Program-made: the position numbers and the translations under genes
Notes under the pieces: model-generated
The model's database searches: none
Told to the model about the DNA's origin: nothing
The model's input: the letters and a program-made list of their open reading frames with translations, nothing else
Shown here: positions 6,029 through 7,749 of the stretch, piece after piece
Layout: each line of letters opens with the position of its first letter
Position numbering within the stretch: position 1 is the stretch's first letter
Assembly: GCA_937900605.1 (NCBI GenBank)
Contig: CALCDK010000152.1
Span: 1-7,749 of the forward strand
DNA from: an uncultured Olsenella sp.
GTDB lineage: Bacteria > Actinomycetota > Coriobacteriia > Coriobacteriales > Atopobiaceae
Reading direction: 5' to 3'
DNA: 7,749 nucleotides

Positions 6029-7443
6029 TGCGCGCTTCCGGCCTCTCGCTCGCGCATGGCCTCGATGAAGGCGGGGCCGAGGGAGGTGACGTCGCCAGCG
6101 CCCTGGGTGACGAGGAGGTCGCCGGGGCGCACGAGGTCGCACAGCTCGCTCACGAGCTGCCTGCGGTTGGGGACGTAGGCGACGTCGGGCACGTGGCCCT
6201 CGGCCTGGACGGCCTGGGCGACGGTCTTGCCCGAGACGCCCGGGATGGGCATCTCGCCGGCGGCGAAGACGTCCATGACGCGCAGGACGTCGACGTCGTC
6301 GAACGCGCGGCCGAAGTCGTCGGCCAGCGCCTGGGTGCGGCTGTAGCGGTGCGGCTGGAAGACACAGACCACGCGCTCGAAGGGCAGCTCGCGGGCCGCG
6401 CCGAGCGTGGCGCGCACCTCGGTGGGGTGGTGACCGTAGTCGTCGACGACGGTCACGCCGGCGACGTCGCCGACGTGGGTGAAGCGGCGACGGGCGCCGG
6501 CGAACTGGCTGAGGGCGCGCGCGGCGGCCTCGACGTCGAGGCCGAGGACGTCGGCGACGGCGACGGCGGCCGTGGCGTTGGCCATGTTGTGACGGCCGGG
6601 GTTGGCCTTGATGGTCACGCCGACGCGCCTCTCGCCGCCGGGCAGGACGACGTCGAAGGAGCTCTCCAGGCGGTGGCCCGCCTCGCGCGGGACGCAGACG
6701 TAGTCGCACGAGGGCTCGAAGCCGTACGTGACGAAGCGGCGGCCGCAGGAGCGGGCGAGCTCGGCGTAGTGGGCGACGTCGCCGTTGATGACGACGCAGC
6801 CGTCCTCGCCGACGAGGTCCATGAACTGGCAGAAGGTCCTCTCGATGTTCTCGAGGGTGCCGTAGTGGTCGAGGTGGTCGGCCTCGATGTTGGTGACCAC
6901 GACGACATTGGGGTTCAGGTAGAGGAACGAGCCGTCGGACTCGTCGGCCTCGCAGACGAAGTGCTCGCCGAAGCCGTTGCGGCCGTTGGTGCCATAGCCC
7001 TCGACGATGCCGCCGATGAGGAAGGACGGGTCGAGGCCCATCTTGTCGAGCATGGTTGCGACCATGGAGGACGTGGTGGTCTTGCCGTGGGTGCCGGCGA
7101 CGGCGACGGTGCGCTGCGAGCCCGAGAGGTACGAGAGCATCTTGGCGCGCGGCCAGATGGGGATGCCCAGCTCGCGGGCGCGCACGACCTCGGGGTTGGT
7201 CTCGGGGATGGCGGTCGAGGTGACGACGACCTGCGGGGAGACGCGGTCGACGGTGGAGGCCTCGTGGCCGACGGTGACGTCGACGCCGGCGGCCTCGAGC
7301 TCCCTGACGTAGTGCGAGCTCTTGAGGTCCGAGCCGGTCACCTTGCAGCCGCGCTCGTGCAGGACCAGGGCGATGCCGCTCATGCCGGCGCCGCCGATGC
7401 CGATGAAGTGGGCGCTGGTGACGCCCTGGTTCTCAGAAGCCAT
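6025..7443 (-). CDS. murC: UDP-N-acetylmuramate--L-alanine ligase MurC
   Basis: 472 residues, normal for the family. MurC is the cytoplasmic ligase that uses ATP to add L-alanine to UDP-MurNAc, starting the stem peptide. Motifs in order: UDP-binding loop HFIGIGGAGMSGIA (12-25), ATP loop GTHGKTTT (117-124), DESDGSFL (167-174), NIEADHLDHY (185-194), GRHNMANATAA (283-293), FAGARRRF (315-321), DDYGHHPTEVRATL (334-347), FQPHRYSRT (362-370) and TQGAGDVTSLG (446-456). The ATG at 7441-7443 is chosen because it gives the usual short lead before the glycine loop and has a GGAGGG Shine-Dalgarno seven bases upstream. A longer reading adds 36 residues from non-coding sequence. The substrate is made by MurB, encoded next with a 4-base overlap, so the pair is probably translated together. 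Confidence 0.97.
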   Translation of the reverse strand: MASENQGVTSAHFIGIGGAGMSGIALVLHERGCKVTGSDLKSSHYVRELEAAGVDVTVGHEASTVDRVSPQVVVTSTAIPETNPEVVRARELGIPIWPRAKMLSYLSGSQRTVAVAGTHGKTTTSSMVATMLDKMGLDPSFLIGGIVEGYGTNGRNGFGEHFVCEADESDGSFLYLNPNVVVVTNIEADHLDHYGTLENIERTFCQFMDLVGEDGCVVINGDVAHYAELARSCGRRFVTYGFEPSCDYVCVPREAGHRLESSFDVVLPGGERRVGVTIKANPGRHNMANATAAVAVADVLGLDVEAAARALSQFAGARRRFTHVGDVAGVTVVDDYGHHPTEVRATLGAARELPFERVVCVFQPHRYSRTQALADDFGRAFDDVDVLRVMDVFAAGEMPIPGVSGKTVAQAVQAEGHVPDVAYVPNRRQLVSELCDLVRPGDLLVTQGAGDVTSLGPAFIEAMREREAGSAQ

Positions 7444-7469
7444 GGATAAGCCCTCCGTCCGGGTAGCGC

Positions 7470-7484
7470 CCGCCGAGCCGGCGG
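7470..7484 (-). other. Small hairpin in the murC leader
   Basis: The minus strand reads CCGCCG-GCT-CGGCGG, a 6-bp stem with a 3-base loop. It ends 13 bases upstream of the murC Shine-Dalgarno (7451-7456). If the promoter candidate at 7488-7498 is real, the hairpin would lie at or just after the 5' end of the transcript, where it could stabilise the mRNA. Its function is unknown. Confidence 0.35.
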
Positions 7485-7487
7485 ACC

Positions 7488-7498
7488 AGTCTACTGTA
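7488..7498 (-). promoter_or_regulatory. Weak promoter candidate for murC (overlapping TANNNT -10 elements)
   Basis: On the minus strand GATACAGTAGACTGG contains two overlapping -10-like hexamers, TACAGT (7493-7498) and TAGACT (7488-7493), in the only AT-leaning part of a very GC-rich gap. No good -35 element lies 16-18 bases upstream; the region there is part of the direct repeat at 7501-7522 (CCTGTGG). A promoter helped by a bound activator, or none at all, would both fit. Confidence 0.35.
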
Positions 7499-7500
7499 TC

Positions 7501-7560
7501 CCATGCGGGCCACAGGCGCGCGCCACGGGCCCCGCGCTCCATCCGGGCCACAGGCGCGCG
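7501..7560. repeat. Pair of 22-base direct repeats upstream of murC
   Basis: Copies at 7501-7522 and 7539-7560 match at 21 of 22 bases (ccatgcgggccacaggcgcg type; fifth base g or c) and are spaced 38 bases start to start. They lie between the murG stop (7594-7596) and the murC promoter candidate. The 150-base gap 7444-7593 holds no gene that I can support. The copies contain the palindromic core GGCGCGCGCC or parts of it, so RNA hairpins are also possible. This may be a pair of binding sites or a recent local duplication. Confidence 0.7.
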
Positions 7561-7593
7561 GCGCCCGGGCCCGCAGGTCCGGCGGCCGCGCGG

Positions 7594-7749
7594 CTAGCGC
7601 AGGGCGCGCTCGACCTCGTCGGCCAGGGCCGCGGCCGCGCGCTCCTGCCCCAGGCCCCGCGCCGCGTCGCGCATCGCCTGGCGGCGCGCCGCGTCGTCGA
7701 CCAGCGAGAGCAGCTCGCGCGAGAACGCCTCGCCCCCGAGCTCGGAGTC
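7594..7749 (-). CDS. murG: MurG glycosyltransferase, C-terminal fragment (cut by window edge)
   Basis: The last 51 codons and the TAG stop (7594-7596) are present; the start lies beyond the window. The reading is alanine- and arginine-rich and helical, with LVDDAARRQAMRDAARGLGQ followed by ERAAAALADEVERALR. This matches the C-terminal helix of MurG, where a phrase like 'ARxLGxxxAAxxLAD' is usual, and MurG is the expected gene before murC in this cluster. MurG transfers GlcNAc from UDP-GlcNAc to lipid I at the inner face of the membrane to make lipid II. No catalytic residues are in the visible part, so the call depends partly on context. Confidence 0.8.
   Translation of the reverse strand, partial: DSELGGEAFSRELLSLVDDAARRQAMRDAARGLGQERAAAALADEVERALR

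Noticed and set aside
6029..6709. Upstream extension of the murB frame to 531 codons
   Set aside because: The added part lies over murC in another frame and is an Arg/Pro-rich shadow. The GTG at 6028, overlapping the murC stop, gives a complete MurB.
6193..7449. A 418-codon open frame on the plus strand, antisense to murC
   Set aside because: High GC leaves few stops in antisense frames. Its product is an Ala/Gly/Val/Asp-rich sequence without any recognisable domain, and murC is certain on the other strand. The same holds for plus-strand frames over ftsQ, ftsZ, murB, yggS and sepF.
7444..7551. 36-residue N-terminal extension of MurC
   Set aside because: The extension is unlike the family and runs through the promoter candidate. 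The ATG at 7443 has a good ribosome site and gives the normal N-terminus.
7523..7593. GC-rich palindromes after murG as a terminator
   Set aside because: Several strong stems can be drawn, but none is followed by a U-run on the minus strand, and such palindromes are common in this base composition.

Overview
The window is a stretch of a division and cell wall (dcw) cluster from a very GC-rich Gram-positive bacterium. All eight recognisable genes lie on the minus strand, so transcription runs from high to low coordinates. In transcription order they are murG (3' end only), murC, murB, ftsQ, ftsZ, pgeF (yfiH), yggS, sepF and the 5' end of proC. An Actinomycetota origin is inferred from four points: high GC, no ftsA between ftsQ and ftsZ, SepF encoded nearby as the likely membrane anchor for FtsZ, and the ftsZ-pgeF-yggS-sepF order. 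My best guess is class Coriobacteriia (relatives of Olsenella, Atopobium or Collinsella), because murC and murB sit side by side before ftsQ and from the general look of FtsZ. That is recognition from memory, not a search result.

Layout. Region 7594-7749 is the C-terminus of MurG. A 150-base gap (7444-7593) follows, with a near-perfect pair of 22-base direct repeats, a weak promoter candidate and a small leader hairpin. murC and murB overlap by four bases, and ftsQ follows murB after nine. ftsQ encodes an unusually long, lysine-free, arginine/proline/serine-rich cytoplasmic tail with an internal 30-base tandem repeat. A second gap (3490-3682) is an AT-richer island in a GC-rich background. 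It holds a good sigma-70-type promoter candidate and a perfect palindrome over the predicted start point, ahead of ftsZ. From ftsZ on, the genes are nearly seamless: ftsZ-pgeF are separated by 2 bases, pgeF-yggS overlap by 11, yggS-sepF are separated by 37 plus an inverted repeat and Shine-Dalgarno, and sepF-proC are separated by 3.

How the genes fit together. MurG, MurC and MurB make peptidoglycan precursors in the cytoplasm: lipid II, UDP-MurNAc-Ala and UDP-MurNAc. FtsZ forms the cytokinetic ring, SepF tethers it to the membrane and FtsQ is a bitopic divisome protein. PgeF is a laccase-domain protein linked to peptidoglycan editing and nucleoside metabolism. YggS (PLP homeostasis) and ProC (proline synthesis) are metabolic passengers often found here.

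I found no new system. The protein genes are ordinary. The points worth a second look are the two control regions and the FtsQ tail.
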